Source of the DNA: Styela clava
Lineage: Eukaryota; Chordata; Ascidiacea; Stolidobranchia; Styelidae
Assembly: GCF_964204865.1 (NCBI RefSeq)
Contig: NC_135258.1
Span: forward strand, 10,221,001-10,285,000
Direction of reading: 5' to 3'
DNA: 64,000 nucleotides
Shown piece by piece: positions 11,383-24,920 of the stretch. The notes beneath the pieces are model-generated. The model was not told the origin of the DNA, did not search any database, and saw only the letters and a program-made list of their open reading frames with translations. Numbering within the stretch: the stretch's first letter is position 1; every line of letters starts with the position of its first letter. The position numbers and the translations under genes are program-made.

Positions 11383-12774
11383 CAGGGGTGGCCAACACGT
11401 CGATCGCCACGTCTCGAGTAGTCGATCGCGCTTGATGTTGAGTAAATTTAATAACATACCCCAAAAAATTGCCTTGAACCAGTTTCATACAGCAACTGTT
11501 GTGTGTTTTAAAACAGGAAGAATATAGTACTGTAAATGCGCAAAATACGATATTCACATGCATTAATTGGGTATGGACAAGCCCGATAGAGCATATTATT
11601 ATGTGACCAATGCAAGTTTCACTACTGCCAAGTTTTGGAAATGAAGGTACTGAATACCATCTGTCTTGACTGACCAACGATCCTACAACAATTTCTGCAA
11701 TGTGCTGTGTTATTGTCCCACTCCAGGAGTAGTATGATAAATTTTATTCGCAACGTAGCAGTGGCATCAGAATGCCCAATTTTTCCCCTAATTCCAAGCG
11801 ACCAATCGGACTTGAAGAAAATAGTAAATTAGTAAATGTAATATTTATGGTTTGAGAATATTATTTATTCGTTTGTTGAGATAATACATGGATACTTTTC
11901 AAGGTTTTTTGAGGAATTGAAAATACCTACGACTAACAATTAGACAGGCCCTAGATCTGAATTGTATGCTTCGAATAAATCTAAAATAAATAATGAAACA
12001 TTTACTCCATTACATAATCAAATTAACAAATTGAATGGAGCATTAATATGCAAATTTTTGTCGCAATTCCATTGAGAATGCAACCGCAGAGCCGAGCTTA
12101 TTGGCAGTAGGGATGGCGGAATCGAGTCCGGATTCGATTACAGAATCCATTATTCGCGGAATCGACTAGAATCGATTCCGATGCACTGGAATCGATTCTC
12201 GAGTTTAAAACTTTGACTGCAAACTATGTGTAACGTTTTGTGGCAATTCCTTCACATATATGTATAAACTGCTTCACTGCTATGTTGAGTTGCTACGACG
12301 CCGCAAACTTCATTTTATAATATATATATATATATTCCGCTGAAAGGCTTTAACGTTTATTTATTTTGAAAATCTCTGTCGGTTCTGAAGGAATTTTTTG
12401 TGCGACTTTGTCTCCTGTGACAGAGATACCCATACTACTTAGTTTTGGCCTTCTTGTCCGTCCAGAATTTGAACATCGTGCTCTTGTTTGATTTCATATG
12501 GTATTAGGTGGGTAGGTTTATTCGGTAAGATATGTCGAGGAATCGAGATTCGGAATCGAGAATCGAAAATTTAGGAATCGGATAAGAATCGAATACTTGT
12601 AAGTACTTATACTTGGCATCCTTGCAGCGGTGGTATTTTTGTATGCGTGTGTGCAGTTATCTGCGCATTCAGTATTCATCCATTTTTGTTAATGACTTTA
12701 TTATCAATCAGTCGATCGCGAGCTAATTTGGAGATTTTAGTCGATGGCGGTCGAAAGCCGGTTGGCCACCCCTG
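11383..12774. mobile_element. hAT-type element A in SDR unit 1 (1,392 bp)
   Basis: The termini are the 14 bp inverted repeat CAGGGGTGGCCAAC / GTTGGCCACCCCTG. The element is flanked by an exact 8 bp target duplication, GCCTAATA, at 11375-11382 and 12775-12782. An 8 bp duplication with CAGG-type ends is the hallmark of hAT transposons. No transposase frame is visible, so it is non-autonomous. It is present at the same place in all three units, hence inserted before the triplication. It contains a second hAT element at 12108-12623. Confidence 0.9.
12108..12623. mobile_element. hAT-type element B nested in element A (unit 1)
   Basis: It starts TAGGGATGGCGGAATCGAG and ends near CTTGGCATCCTT, giving an imperfect inverted repeat rich in GGAATCGA motifs. 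In unit 3 the same element is followed by ATTGGCAG, which is also present directly before the element here (12100-12107). That makes an 8 bp target duplication. The right duplication in this unit is eroded. Confidence 0.75.
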
Positions 12775-12782
12775 GCCTAATA

Positions 12783-13089
12783 GGTTGGAATCTTTGCAGT
12801 ATTATGATATAAGCAGATACCAAAAACGCCTGACATAAGTAGTGCATAAGTTTAAACAATAGCGCTGTGGGTTATTTGTGCCAATGTTTATAAATACATT
12901 TGAAAGTGGCATGATATTATGTTACACTATTTTATACCTTCAACTTGCGGTACTTCTCAGTACACTCCATCGATGTGGTACTCCCTTTGAAATTTTTGGT
13001 ACACCTTGGGATTGGGGTGTATTGTATACCCGATTGACGAGCACTGCTCTATATCCAATCAAACCTTTAGAAAAATAAAAATTACTATG
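12783..13089. other. End of SDR unit 1
   Basis: Non-coding sequence between hAT element A and the unit 1/unit 2 junction, ending AAAAATTACTATG. The corresponding stretch is found in unit 2 (20910-21193) and unit 3 (27293-27601). Confidence 0.5.
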
Positions 13090-13315
13090 TTTTACCATCA
13101 TTTCCCCGAAAATCATACGGTTTTCGTGTGCCATGGTAAATACAAATGTGTGCTGTCCCATCCCATCCCGTTCCCATGGATCTATGTATATCTATATATA
13201 AAACAATCACTCATTGTTCGTTTCAAAGCTTCTTCGCACGACTGCGCTGCCGGTATCTTGTTCTGCAACAGTGCTTTGACTAGCCTTTTATTACGCATTT
13301 GGCCTTGGTGCTGTG

Positions 13316-16300
13316 ATGGAGAAGTTCAGCGGAAAAGTGGTGATCATTACAGGTGAATTGAGATAGCTTTATGCGTTATAGTAATCTAAAATTATTATTT
13401 CTCGACAAACTCAAGCAGTTTTTTTGAGTATAATTATTTGACGTAAATGGAGTTTTATAGACAATAGACAGTGCGAGTGGACTTGTGAAATGTTCTAAAA
13501 CGTTAGGCTCAAGCTTCGAAGAAAATGTGAAAAGGGCATAAAACAGTATAATATTTGACTTACTGATTTACCGTATTATTTAACGCGACACCATGATGCT
13601 CAGCTGCTCGCATGAGTTCGCCAAATTTGAACTTTTTTTCAAGGCAAAAGATAATTTACGATGATTAATTATAGGCATACAGCAGTACTACTAACAACTG
13701 AAATTTAATCGTTGTTTAACACATGGGCCAATATTTTTATAAATTGATCCAGTTGCGAGATCACTCTAATCAAATCATACCAGCTCATACGTTAGAGAGT
13801 TGGTTAATTTCGAAAACCTATATGAGCCTGCCGCTACAGGTCTTTCTTGTTCGTTTTTACTTCTACAACAGGTGCATCAAGTGGAATAGGAGAGGCCACT
13901 GCCGTTGCCTTTTCAAAACAAGGGGCAAAATTAACAATTTGTGGAAGAAACAAAGAAAGGCTAGAAGAAACTGCTAAAAAATGTAGAGATAATGGCGCAG
14001 AGGTTTGTCAACTATGTAAACTATTAAATTTAAAGTACTAAAACAACGCATGAGTCGACCAGCATACCTATTCAGCATCCATGAATAAAGTAAATAACAA
14101 CTGAACGTTATAAAAGAGTCGCTGATGAATTAGAGTGGAAACTAATCGACTTGAAGTCAGTTCAACTTCTCTGCTCATAGTATAAAAATACCACAAAAAA
14201 ACTATACCTTTGTTTAAAATAAATATGACGAATTTTAGGTTTTACAAATAGTTGGAGATCTATCAAAGTTTGAAGAATTGAAACCCGTGATCGATATAAC
14301 AGTTAGCAAGTTTTCCAGAATTGATATCTTGATAAACAACGCGGGTCGCCTGGAACATTGTCCAATTTCTGAAGTAAGTTGTGCTTGTATCTTATAAAAA
14401 AAACTCGCAATGATATACGAATATAACAAATAATAGTTGCAATATGTTGCGCAAAAGGATTTATTTGAAAATAGGTGGTAACTGTAGATCCGAATTACTT
14501 TCAACCACCGAATTTCATAAGAATGTGCTTAATGCGCAGCACAGACAATGTTACTTTACAATTCAATTTCCTGCATGATTCTATGATATTACGAGAATAA
14601 AACCAAAACGAAAAAGAACTCTGATCACATGATTTCGTGCCCACCCCCAAGAATCGAAAATTCCCAATTTCGATATTGATTTTTGAATACAATTGTATAT
14701 ATTTATGGTTTCAAGCGAATTCTAATTTATCTGCTACATGGAATATTTCAATCACATTGTGCAATAATATATTGACGGATTTTTAACAACACGAGATCCA
14801 GTGTTCTTCTTAAAATGGGTGAGATTAGAGATATTCCCAAATGCATGTCAAATGGTACAAAAGGAATTTAGAGTCTTCAACATTTCTAATTTATTTATTT
14901 ATCATATTTTAGCTCCAGCTTGATTTATTTGAAGATTTGTTTGCGATTCTTGTTCGTGCACCTGTTTTTCTTTGTAAATATGCATTGCCTCACCTTAAAG
15001 AGACAAAAGGTAAAATAACAATTTTATTCAACCAAAAACTTTGGAAGATTTTTTTCAGTATTTGCTTGTATTTTTTAGGTTGCGTGGTCAATGTGTCAAG
15101 TACAGCAAGTCTCAAAACATTTCCTTTGACATTCAATGTGTCGTACGAAATGTTTAAGGCAGCGTTAGACAATTTCACAAGAGGATTTTCAGCAGGTGTG
15201 TGGAATGAATAAAGCTACCGTTCATTTGTGAACATGAAAAAATCATCTCTATGTACAAAATTCATGATAAAGTAAATAAAATCAATCTAATAGCACAGGT
15301 ATAATACCCTAGGCTTAAAAAAGTATATAACAACTTGTTGTTCGTTGAATGGTGGACCATACTAATCACCGACGCATGACAATGACTTTATCAAGTTTGG
15401 AACTGCGATAAATTATATTAAAACTGGTTAGTCATTGAGAAATTGCTTGTGGCTATTTAACTAAATAATGCCCTGTAAAAAAACAAGTTATGGCGGTTCA
15501 CAATTCTAAGAAATTCTGGTTTAACTCGATTTAATATTATTAATTCGAAAAACAAAAAAACAGTGAAATCTTACTAAGACGATAACAAGATTGTCCCTAC
15601 CATACTACTCAGAGTCCATAAATAATTCCACTTAGGCATTAAATAATTTTTTCATATTCATGCATTTTATCCACTTGTCTACTAATTATCGATATTTTGT
15701 TTTTCAGAATGTGCTTCATATGGCGTTCGTGTTAACAGCATCAAGTAGGATATTTTTAAACGTATATATTTGAAAATATTTTTGATTTACCGTAATTTGT
15801 TTCAAAAACGAAAAAAAAACGAGTCAGTCGTGCATGATGAGATTGTGAATAGTTGAATTTTTCGGAGATTGTATTACAACAATAGTATGACGTCAGTAAA
15901 CGGCATAAATCACGGTAAAAGTAATATCAGAATATTTAAAATATCTTAAAAACAGGCACATTTCCGAAATGGCGCGTAGCCCAATGAGTCAACTCTAATC
16001 CAAAGTTTAAAAATATGAATATTGAAAGTAAAAAGCGAATTGCGTTTCTAACATTATTTACCCAGCAATTGTTTTAGTCCTACATACTGAGTTATATTCA
16101 TCAATATTGATAGAAGGAAATCTTGACCCACCCCATTCAATTTATCTCCTTCAATTCAAACTGCTCTCATTTTTTGACCAAACAGTCCAGGTGTTGTGAA
16201 AACGAGACTTGTTGAAAATTTAAAATACACAAAAGAGCAACAAGAGAAGGTGAGTCACGTTGCTGTGATATCCACATAAGTTTATCTATAAAGTGATTAC

Positions 16301-16870
16301 AGGGAGTTTGCCTTGTTGCAACACTGAAAGTCTGCATGAGACTATTTATGGTGCCTTTTCTGAATGATAATATCAAATTTATGTTCCATTTAACAGTCAC
16401 TTGCATTATACTATACCTATGTAAGTACTTAACTTGTATAAAGGAGAAAGCAGCTATACATCATGCCATTAATCGTTTCTAAACACATTTGAAGAATTAT
16501 TGAAATAAATGAATTGAAAGTAGGTTGAAATATAAATATTCACCAAATATATATGCATTGCATGCTTGTATTTTATATTGCATATTTTTAATAAATTTCC
16601 GATGAGGGCCGTGTAATATATTCGAATAATCGACATGCTTTTTGACGGCGGACCTGTATGAAACACTATACAAGTGAAAGAATAACAAAGAATGATATTA
16701 TAAACATTATATATTTTATCATCTTTCAGATTATGGAATATTTCAGTAAAATTCACAAGCTTGGATTTATGGAACCAGAAACTATAGCTGATGGAATAGT
16801 ATTTTTATGTTCTTCGTCTCACATTACTGGTATAATGCTGCCGGTAGACTCCGGATCTTTGAACGCTTGA
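13316..16870 (+). CDS. Short-chain dehydrogenase/reductase, tandem copy 2 (8 exons, 252 aa)
   Basis: Coding exons: 13316-13352, 13872-14002, 14239-14373, 14913-15009, 15079-15195, 15708-15744, 16186-16249 and 16730-16870. Exon lengths and intron phases are identical to copy 1 and the frame is fully open. The nucleotide loop TGASSGIG, NNAG, NVSS, Y156/K160 and NPG are all kept, so the enzyme should be active. Replacements relative to copy 1 include G6, G30, L for S in exon 7 (ENLKYTKEQQEK) and Y for N early in exon 8 (IMEYF). The exons differ less than the introns do. The gene begins 227 bases after the unit junction, so its promoter region is the duplicated one. It is probably a cytosolic NAD(P)(H) oxidoreductase; the substrate is unknown. 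Confidence 0.9.
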
Positions 16871-17664
16871 AACTAACTCATTTTCAAGTAGCAAATAAAT
16901 ACATACCATGTATTAAATAAAATATTAATTCCCAGTTTGTCTGCTTTTTACCAAGTTAGAACGACATTCTGTGTTTTATATCAGCAGGAACTTATTCTAC
17001 TGATTGAGTCACGCATTATAATGTTGCAGCACTTGTATCAGGGTCGAGTCTTAAAATCCTAGGATGGCGCTATGTAGTCTTGATCAATACAATGCAGCAC
17101 TTGTATCAGAGTGAGGCGATTTCTGGTACTTGATATTATTAACTTCAATGTGTGAGGCATAGATTCACATAAGAATGAAGAACCAAAAGGCGTTAACAAC
17201 AGCTCAAATATACGGTGTCTCAAAAACGTCGCGTCCCAAACTTGCCAGCGCAACCATATTTTTGCCAGTAGATGCAGGGCAGAATAACTATAGTCTTTTT
17301 CTTTTTACTTCGAAAAATAGTTAACTTATTGCTAGATTGAATATAGGCCCGCCTTATGATAATTTTGTATCACTCAAATATCTTTTTTGCAATAGTTCGG
17401 ACGGGTCAATAAAACAAAAACATTACCCGCTGATTGATGTATCGTACGGGTCGGATGCTTTAATAGTCAGATAACGACGTAAAGAGGCACACCTATTCAA
17501 ACTTCACAATGGTCAGACACATTTTGGCGGAAATAAATACCACGGTTGTCCTGAAACATCCGGCAACATCAGGGTTGCGCGTTCAGAAAGGTCGACGAAA
17601 ATAATACCGTCAAACTTTACAATATTGCATTTGACATAACATCGAGAAAATACATGGCCTAATA

Positions 17665-18877
17665 CAGGGGTTGCCAACACGTCGATCGCCACGTCTCGAG
17701 TAGTCGATCTCGTCTGATGTTGAGTAAATTTAATTACATATCCCAAAAAATTGCCTCGAACCAGTTTCATACAGCTCCTTTTGTGTGTTTTAAAACAGGA
17801 AGAATATAGTACTGTAAATGCGCAAAATACGATATACACATGCATTAATTGGGTATGGACAAGCACAATAGAGCATATTATTATGTGACTAATGCAAGTT
17901 TCACTACTGCCAAGTTTTGGAAATGAACGTCGGATCGGACTTGAAGAAAATAGTAAATTAGATACTGAAGTTTGAAATGTAATATTTATGGTTTGAGTAT
18001 ATTATTTATTCGCTGTTTAGATAATACATGGATACTTTTCAAGGTTTTTTGAGGAATTGAAAACACTTACGACTAACAATTAGACAGGCCCTAGATCTGA
18101 ATTGTATGCTTTGAATAAATCTAAAATAAATAATGAAACATTTACTCCATTACATAATCAAATGAACAAATTGAATGAAGCATTAATATGCAAATTTTTG
18201 TGGCAATTCCATTGAGAATGCAACCGCAGAGCCGAGATTATTGGCAGTAGGAATGGCGGAATCGAGTCCGGATTCGAATACAGAATCTATTGTTCGCCCG
18301 ATGCACTGGAATCGATTCTCGAGTTTAAAACTTTGATTGCAAAGAATGTGTAACGTTTTGTGGCAATTCCTTTACATATATGTATAAACTGCTTCACTGA
18401 TACGTTGAGTTGCTACGACGCCGCAAACTTCATGTTACGTATATATATATTTCACTGGAAGGCTTTATTGTTTATTTATTTTGAAAATCTCTGTGGGTTC
18501 TGAAGGATTTTTTTGTGCGATTTTGTCTCCTGTGACAGATTGGATACCCATACTACTTTGTTTTGGCCTTCTTGTCAGTCCAGAATTTGAACATCGTGCT
18601 CTTGTTTGATTTCATATGGTATTAGGTGGGTAGGTTTATTCTGTAAGTTATGTCGGGGAATCGAGATTCGGAATCGAAAATTTAGGAATCGGATAAGAAT
18701 CGAAGACTTGTAAGTACTCATACTTGGAATCCCTAATTTTGTATGCGTGTGTGCAGTTATGTGCGCATTCAGTAGTATTCAGTCATTTTTATTCATGACT
18801 TTATCATCAATCAGTCGATCGCGAGCTATTTTGAAGATTTTAGTCGATGGTGGTCGAAAGCCGGTTGGCCACCCCTG
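17665..18877. mobile_element. hAT element A, copy in SDR unit 2 (1,213 bp)
   Basis: Termini CAGGGGTTGCCAAC and GTTGGCCACCCCTG lie between GCCTAATA duplications, at the same site as in unit 1. It is about 180 bp shorter because of an internal deletion near 17925, where sequence matching unit 1 around 11647-11800 is missing. It includes the unit 2 copy of nested element B at about 18248-18735. Confidence 0.88.
18248..18735. mobile_element. hAT-type element B nested in element A (unit 2)
   Basis: It begins TAGGAATGGCGGAATCGAG after ATTGGCAG and ends CTTGGAATCCCTA, which mirrors the start (TAGGGATTCCAAG when reversed). It is internally shortened relative to unit 1 (the part matching 12154-12178 is absent). 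The right target duplication is eroded. Confidence 0.7.
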
Positions 18878-18911
18878 GCCTAATAGGTTGGAATTTTTGC
18901 AGTATTATGAT

Positions 18912-20901
18912 CAAGGTTCCCTCTAAGGTGCGCAACTGCGCAATTGCGCAGTACCTCCAGACATTTTGCGCAGTAAAATCCCATTCTCGCGCACTTGCAA
19001 CAATATGTTTTCAACGCGTGGGTCATGGGTCGTCATATTTTTAACGCCCATATTAACGCTTAGAATGCCCATATTTGTTTCACGCGTATTTTAGACGCCA
19101 CTGTTCATTGTGATGTCACAAGCGTGTCTATTAGAAGCACTGGATTCGTGTTGTCGCACAGGTATAATTGGTTCGTTTTCTGTATCGAAGTGAACATAAA
19201 AAATATATGGACTGTTTAGATTTAAATAGGTATATGAGGTTGCAAAGCTGGTGTCCACTTTTGTTACAGAAGGTTTGTTGGTTGTTGCTTGTAGCCGCAT
19301 AGTTTGGCTAAACTGGTTGGAATTTGAATGGAAGTGTTATATATTAATTACCGTATGTTTACCAGAAATTACGAAAAAGGCGTTTCAGGCGTTTTCATAT
19401 TTAGCAGGTTAGTGGTTTATTATTTAACCAAATTCAATATACTGTCGTTTTGATCTTACGTACAAGTAAAATGTATATTCAAGAAAGCAAGGCTAAAAAT
19501 AAGAATATTGATTTTAATAGAATGGTTAAATACAACAGTGGACTGGGAGACACTAATTTGAAATCGTGATACCGTTATGCATAGGTTAAAAAACAAACTG
19601 CCAAACTTTCCGAAATTTATCACTATTCCGCGTCAAGGAATGTGATAATCTGCAGAGTTTGTCAGGATGTGGCATCTGGTAGCGATTTAGAAAAGGCAAA
19701 TCATTGGTAGGAATGGGAAGTTGACTATCTAAAACAGGTTCATCCAACCCGTGGCCCGCCGAAGATTTCCGAGTGGCCCGCGCGGTATTATTCGAAGCCC
19801 GATGTCTTTCACAAATCTGAGCCACTATTGAAACCTCTAATAAAATAGTATTCCTCGTCGTACAAACGCGCGAGAAGCACCACCCAGCTATCGAAAGCTT
19901 TTTATGTCTCTTTGTGCTGGGCGTTATTGCAGGAGAGAGATACTTGAAATCATTTTTATCGTCTGCCATGTATTTCAACCTGTTTTTCTGCCTGTTTTCT
20001 GTGAAGCTAGACGAAGCAGTTTTCATGACCTCAATAACTGACAGCACTTTCATGTACGAGAAAATTTTTTCACGAATGAACCATGTCAAATCCCCCGTGA
20101 GATTACTAATTTTTGACAGTCATTCGAAAAATTCTCTTCGCATTGCTATTGTCCATCGCACCGAATATTGACAAACTTGTTGGATAAAAGCAGTGCCATT
20201 AAAATATCTACGTGTGGTAAAAACTTTTGACTTTACTGTATCTTCGTATTTTCATTGTTCTTATAATTTTAGTGTGAGGGTTTTGTTTGTTTTTTCATTA
20301 ACCTGTAGTCGGCGTAGTGAAAACTATAATATACCCACCATGTCAAGTGACCCACGTAGTCATTCGTAAACTACATGTGGCCCCTCGGCCATAAAGGTTG
20401 GACAACCCTAATCTAAAATGTCATTTGGATTTTGGATCATAAAAAGCACATTGACGCACTAGGTGCATTAACTCAGAAGCGAAATTTTGAATCAATGAGG
20501 ACTGGGGAGTAGTTTGAACCTTTTCACCACATTGCCAATTGCTGAAGAGAGTGAAGTTTTGAAAACTCAAGTGAAATAAAGATAGATAGTCATAGATAGT
20601 GTTATACCACGTGTATACCACGCGTATGTGAAAATATACTGAATTGCCACATTCATAGCCAAGCAAAAATTACGGCTATAATTTCATATCCTCATTGTTG
20701 ATAAAAGCAATGATTTTTCAACAACAAAATGCTGATATTGTACACGAAGTATTGTTTATTTACGCAGTACGATATTATATGATAAAATTATACCATTTCA
20801 CAAAGTTTGCAAATATTTTAGGATTCTGCTCAGCCTTAAAATAGTCTTGCTCAATAAAAACAACATTTGCACAATGTGAAATTTTCTTAGAGGGAACACT
20901 G
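18912..20901. mobile_element. hAT-type element C inserted in SDR unit 2 only (1,990 bp)
   Basis: Ends are CAAGGTTCCCTCTAAGG and CTTAGAGGGAACACTG, an inverted repeat with one altered position near the tip. It is flanked by an exact 8 bp duplication ATTATGAT at 18904-18911 and 20902-20909. Units 1 and 3 show the empty site GTATTATGATATAAGC at the matching place (about 12801 and 27311), so it inserted after the triplication. No intact transposase is seen; the longest frames inside have no recognisable motifs. It is interrupted by another hAT element at 19735-20410. Confidence 0.92.
19735..20410. mobile_element. hAT-type element D nested inside element C (676 bp)
   Basis: Termini are CAGGTTCATCCAACC and GGTTGGACAACCCTA, and the flanks are an exact 8 bp duplication ATCTAAAA at 19727-19734 and 20411-20418. 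Subterminal sequence is rich in GGCCCG (TGGCCCGCCG, GTGGCCCCTCGGCC). It is non-autonomous and must be younger than element C. Confidence 0.88.
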
Positions 20902-21421
20902 ATTATGATATAAGCAGATACCAAAGCCGCCTGACATAAGTAGTGCATAAGTTTAAACAATAGCGCTGTGAGTTATTTGTGCCAATGTTCATAAATACAT
21001 TTGAAAGTGGCATGATATTATGTTACACTATTTTATACCTTCATTCATTCGGTACATCTCAGGACACTCCATCGGTGTGGTATACTCCCCTTGAAATTTT
21101 TGGTACACCTTGGGATTGGGGTGTATTATATACCCGATTGACGAGCACTGCTCTATATTCAATCAAACCTTTAGTAAAATAAAAATTACTATGTTTTACA
21201 ATCATTTCCCCGAAAATCATACGGTTTTCGTGTCCCATGGTAAATACAAATGTGCGCTGTCCCATTCCATCCCGTTCCCATGGACAAGCCTGTATATCTA
21301 TATATAAAACAGTCACTCATTGATCGTTTCAAAGTTTCTTCGCACGACTACGCTGCCGGTATCTTGTTCCGCAACAGTGCTTTGACTAGCCTTTTATTGC
21401 GCGTTTGGCCTTGGTGCTGTG

Positions 21422-24400
21422 ATGGAGAAGTTCAGCGGAAAAGTGGTGATCATTACAGGTGAATTGAGATAGCTTTATGCGTTATAGTAATCTAAAATTA
21501 TTATTTCTCGACAAACTCAAGCAGTTTTTTAGAGTATAATTATTTGACGTAAATGGTGTTTTATAATAGGCAGTGCGAGTGGACTTGTGAAATGTTCTAA
21601 AACGTTAGGCACATGCTTCGAAGAAAATGGGAAAAGAGCATAAAACAGTATAATATTTGTCTTACTGATTTACAGTATTATTTAACGCGACACCATGATG
21701 CTCAGTTGCTCGCATGAGTTCGCCAAATTTGAACTTTTTTTTTAAGGCAAAAGATAGATTACGATGAATAATTATAGGCATACAGCAGAACTACAAACAA
21801 CTGAAATTTAATCGTTGTTTAACACATGGGCCAATATTTTTATAAATTGATCCAGATGCAAGATCACTCTTCCTAAATCATACCAGCTCATACATTAGAC
21901 TAGAGAGTTGGTTAATTTCGAAAACCTATACAAGCCTGCCGCTACAGGTATTTTTTTATTCGTTTTTATTTCTACAACAGGTGCATCAAGTGGAATAGGA
22001 GAGGCCACTGCCGTTGCCTTTTCAAAACAAGGGGCAAAATTAACAATTTGTGGAAGAAACAAAGAAAGACTAGAAGAAACTGCTAAAAAATGTAGAGATA
22101 ATGGCGCAGAGGTTTGTCAACTATGTGAACTATAATTCAAAGTACTAAAACAATGAACGTTATAAAAAAGTCGCTGATGAATTAGAGTAGAAACTAATCG
22201 ACTTAAAGTCAGTTCAACTTCTCTGCTCATAGTATAAAAATACCACAAAAGAACTATACCTTTGTTTGAAATGAAAATGACGAATTTTAGGTTTTACAAT
22301 TAGTTGGAGATCTATCAAAGTTTGAAGAATTGAAACCCGTGATCGATATAACAGTTAGCAAGTTTTCCAGAATTGATATCTTGATAAACAACGCGGGTCG
22401 CCTGGAACATTGTCCAATTTCTGAAGTAAGTTGTGCTTGTATCTTATAAAAAAAATTCGCAATGATATACGAATATAACAAATAATAGTTGCAATATGTT
22501 GCGCAAAAAGATTGATTTGAAAATAGGTGGTAACTGTAGATTCGAATAACTTTCAACCACCGAATTTTATAAGAATGTGCTTAATGCGCAGCACAAACAA
22601 TGTTATTTTACAATTCAATTTCCTGCATGATTCTATGATATTACGAGAATAAATCCAAAACGAAAAAGAACTCTGATCACATGATTTCGTGCCCAGCCCA
22701 GATATTTATTTTTGAATACAATTGTATATATTTATGGTTTCAAGCGAATTCTAATTTATCTGTTACATGAAATATTTCAATCACATTATGCAATAATATA
22801 TTGATTTTTAACAACATAAGATCCAGTGTTCTTCCTAAAATGGGTTAGATTAGAGATATTCCCAAATTTATGTCAAATAGTACAAAAGAAATTCAGACGG
22901 TGACTACAAATTATCTTCAACATTTCTAATTTATTTATTTATCATATTTTAGCTCCAGCTTGATTTATTTGAAGATTTGTTTGCGATTCTTGTTCGTGCA
23001 CCTGTTTTTCTTTGTAAATATGCATTGCCTCACCTTAAAGAGACAAAAGGTAAAATAACAATTTCATTCAACCAAAAACGTTGGAAGATTTTTTTCAGTA
23101 TTTGCTTGTATTTTTTAGGTTGCGTGGTCAATGTGTCAAGTATAGCAAGTCTCAAAACATTTCCTTTGACATTCAATGTGTCGTACGAAATGATTAAGGC
23201 AGCGTTAGACAATTTCACAAGAGGATTTTCAGCAGGTGTGTGGAATGAATAACGCTACCGTTCATTTGTGAACATGAAAAATCATCGCTATGTACAAAAT
23301 TCATGATAAAGTAAATAAAATCAATCTAAAAGCACAGGTATTATACCTTAGGCTTGAAAAAGTATATAACAACTTGTTGTTCGTTGAATGGTGGACCATA
23401 CTAATCACCGACGCATGAAAAGGTCATTAGCAAGTGTGGAACTGCGATAAATTATATTAAAACTGGTTAGTCATTGAGAAATAGCTTGTGGCTATTTAAC
23501 TAAATATTGCCCTGTAAAAAAACAAGTTATGGCGGTTCACAATTCTGAGAAATTCTAGTTTAACTCGGTTTAATATTATTAATTCGAAAAACAAAAAAAA
23601 ACAGTGAAATCTTACTAAGACGATAACAAGATTGTCACTACTATACTACTCAGAGTCATTCATTAAATAATTCCATTTAGGCATTAAATAATTTTTTTAT
23701 ATTTCTGCATTTTATCCAATTGTTTGCTTATTATCAATATTTTGTTTTTCAGAATGTGCTTCATATGGCGTTCGTGTTAACAGCATCAAGTAGGATATTT
23801 TTAAACGTATATATTTGAAAATATTTTTGAATTACCGTAATTTGTTTCAAAAACGAAAAAAAAAACAAGTCAGTCGTGCATGTTGAGATTGTGAATAGTT
23901 GAATTTTTCGGAGATTGTATTACAACCATAGTATGACGTCAGTAAACGGCATAAATCACGGTAAAAGTAATATCAGAATATTTAAAATATCTTAAAAACA
24001 GCCACATTTCCGAAATGGCGCGTAGCCCAATGAGTCAACTCTAATCCAAAGTTTAAAAATATGAATATTGAAATTAAAAAATCGAATTGCGTTTCTAACA
24101 TTATTTACCCAGCAATTATTTTAGTCATACATACGGAGTTATATTCATCAATATTGATAGAAGGAAATCTTGACCCACCCCATTCAATTTATCTTTTTCA
24201 ATTCAAACTGCTCTCATTTTTTGACCAAACAGTCCAGGTGTTGTGAAAACGAGACTTGTTGAAAATTTAAAATACACAAAAGAGCAACAAGAGAAGGTGA
24301 GTCACGTTGCTGTGATATCCACATAAGTTTATCGATATAAAGTGATTGCATGGAGTTGGCCTCGTTGCAACACTGAAAGTCTGCATGAGACTATTTATGG

Positions 24401-24920
24401 TGCCTTTTCTGAATGGTAGTATCATATTTATGTTCCATTTAACAGTCACTTGCATTATACTATACCTATGTAAATACTTAACCTGTATAAAGGAGAAAGC
24501 AGCTATACATCATGCCATAAATCGTTTCTAAACACATTTGACGAATCATTGAAATAAATGAATTGAAACTAGGTTGAAATCTAAATATTCACCAAATATT
24601 GCATGCATTGCATGCTTGTATTTTATATTGCATATTTTCAATAAATTTCCGATGAGGGTCGTGTAATATATTCGAATAATCGACATGCTTTTAACGGCGC
24701 ACCTGAGTGAAACACTAAACACATGAAAGAATAACAAAGAATGATATTATAAACATTATATATATTTATAATCTTTCAGATTATGGAAAATTTTAGTAAA
24801 ATTCACAAGCTCGGATTTATGGAACCAGAAACTATAGCTGATGGAATAGTATTTTTATGTTCTTCGTCTCACATTACTGGTATAATGCTGCCGGTAGACT
24901 CCGGATCTTTGAACGCTTGA
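21422..24920 (+). CDS. Short-chain dehydrogenase/reductase, tandem copy 3 (8 exons, 252 aa)
   Basis: Coding exons: 21422-21458, 21981-22111, 22291-22425, 22953-23049, 23119-23235, 23753-23789, 24233-24296 and 24780-24920. The frame is intact with the same splice sites and phases as copies 1 and 2. Classical SDR motifs are complete (TGASSGIG 12-19, NNAG 89-92, Y156, K160, NPG 185-187). Distinctive residues are L60 for I60 (VLQLVGD), I142 for T142 right after NVSS, and I159 for F159 within the YxxxK motif (YEMIK). The last two sit at the active site and could tune substrate choice. Like its neighbours it is probably a soluble NAD(P)(H)-dependent enzyme of unknown substrate. It is the last unit of the array; a fourth is not present. 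Confidence 0.9.

Noticed and set aside
19586-20089. 167-codon open frame on the minus strand inside hAT elements C and D
   Set aside because: It crosses the boundary between two nested elements (19735), so it cannot be an ancestral coding frame, and it shows no transposase motifs.
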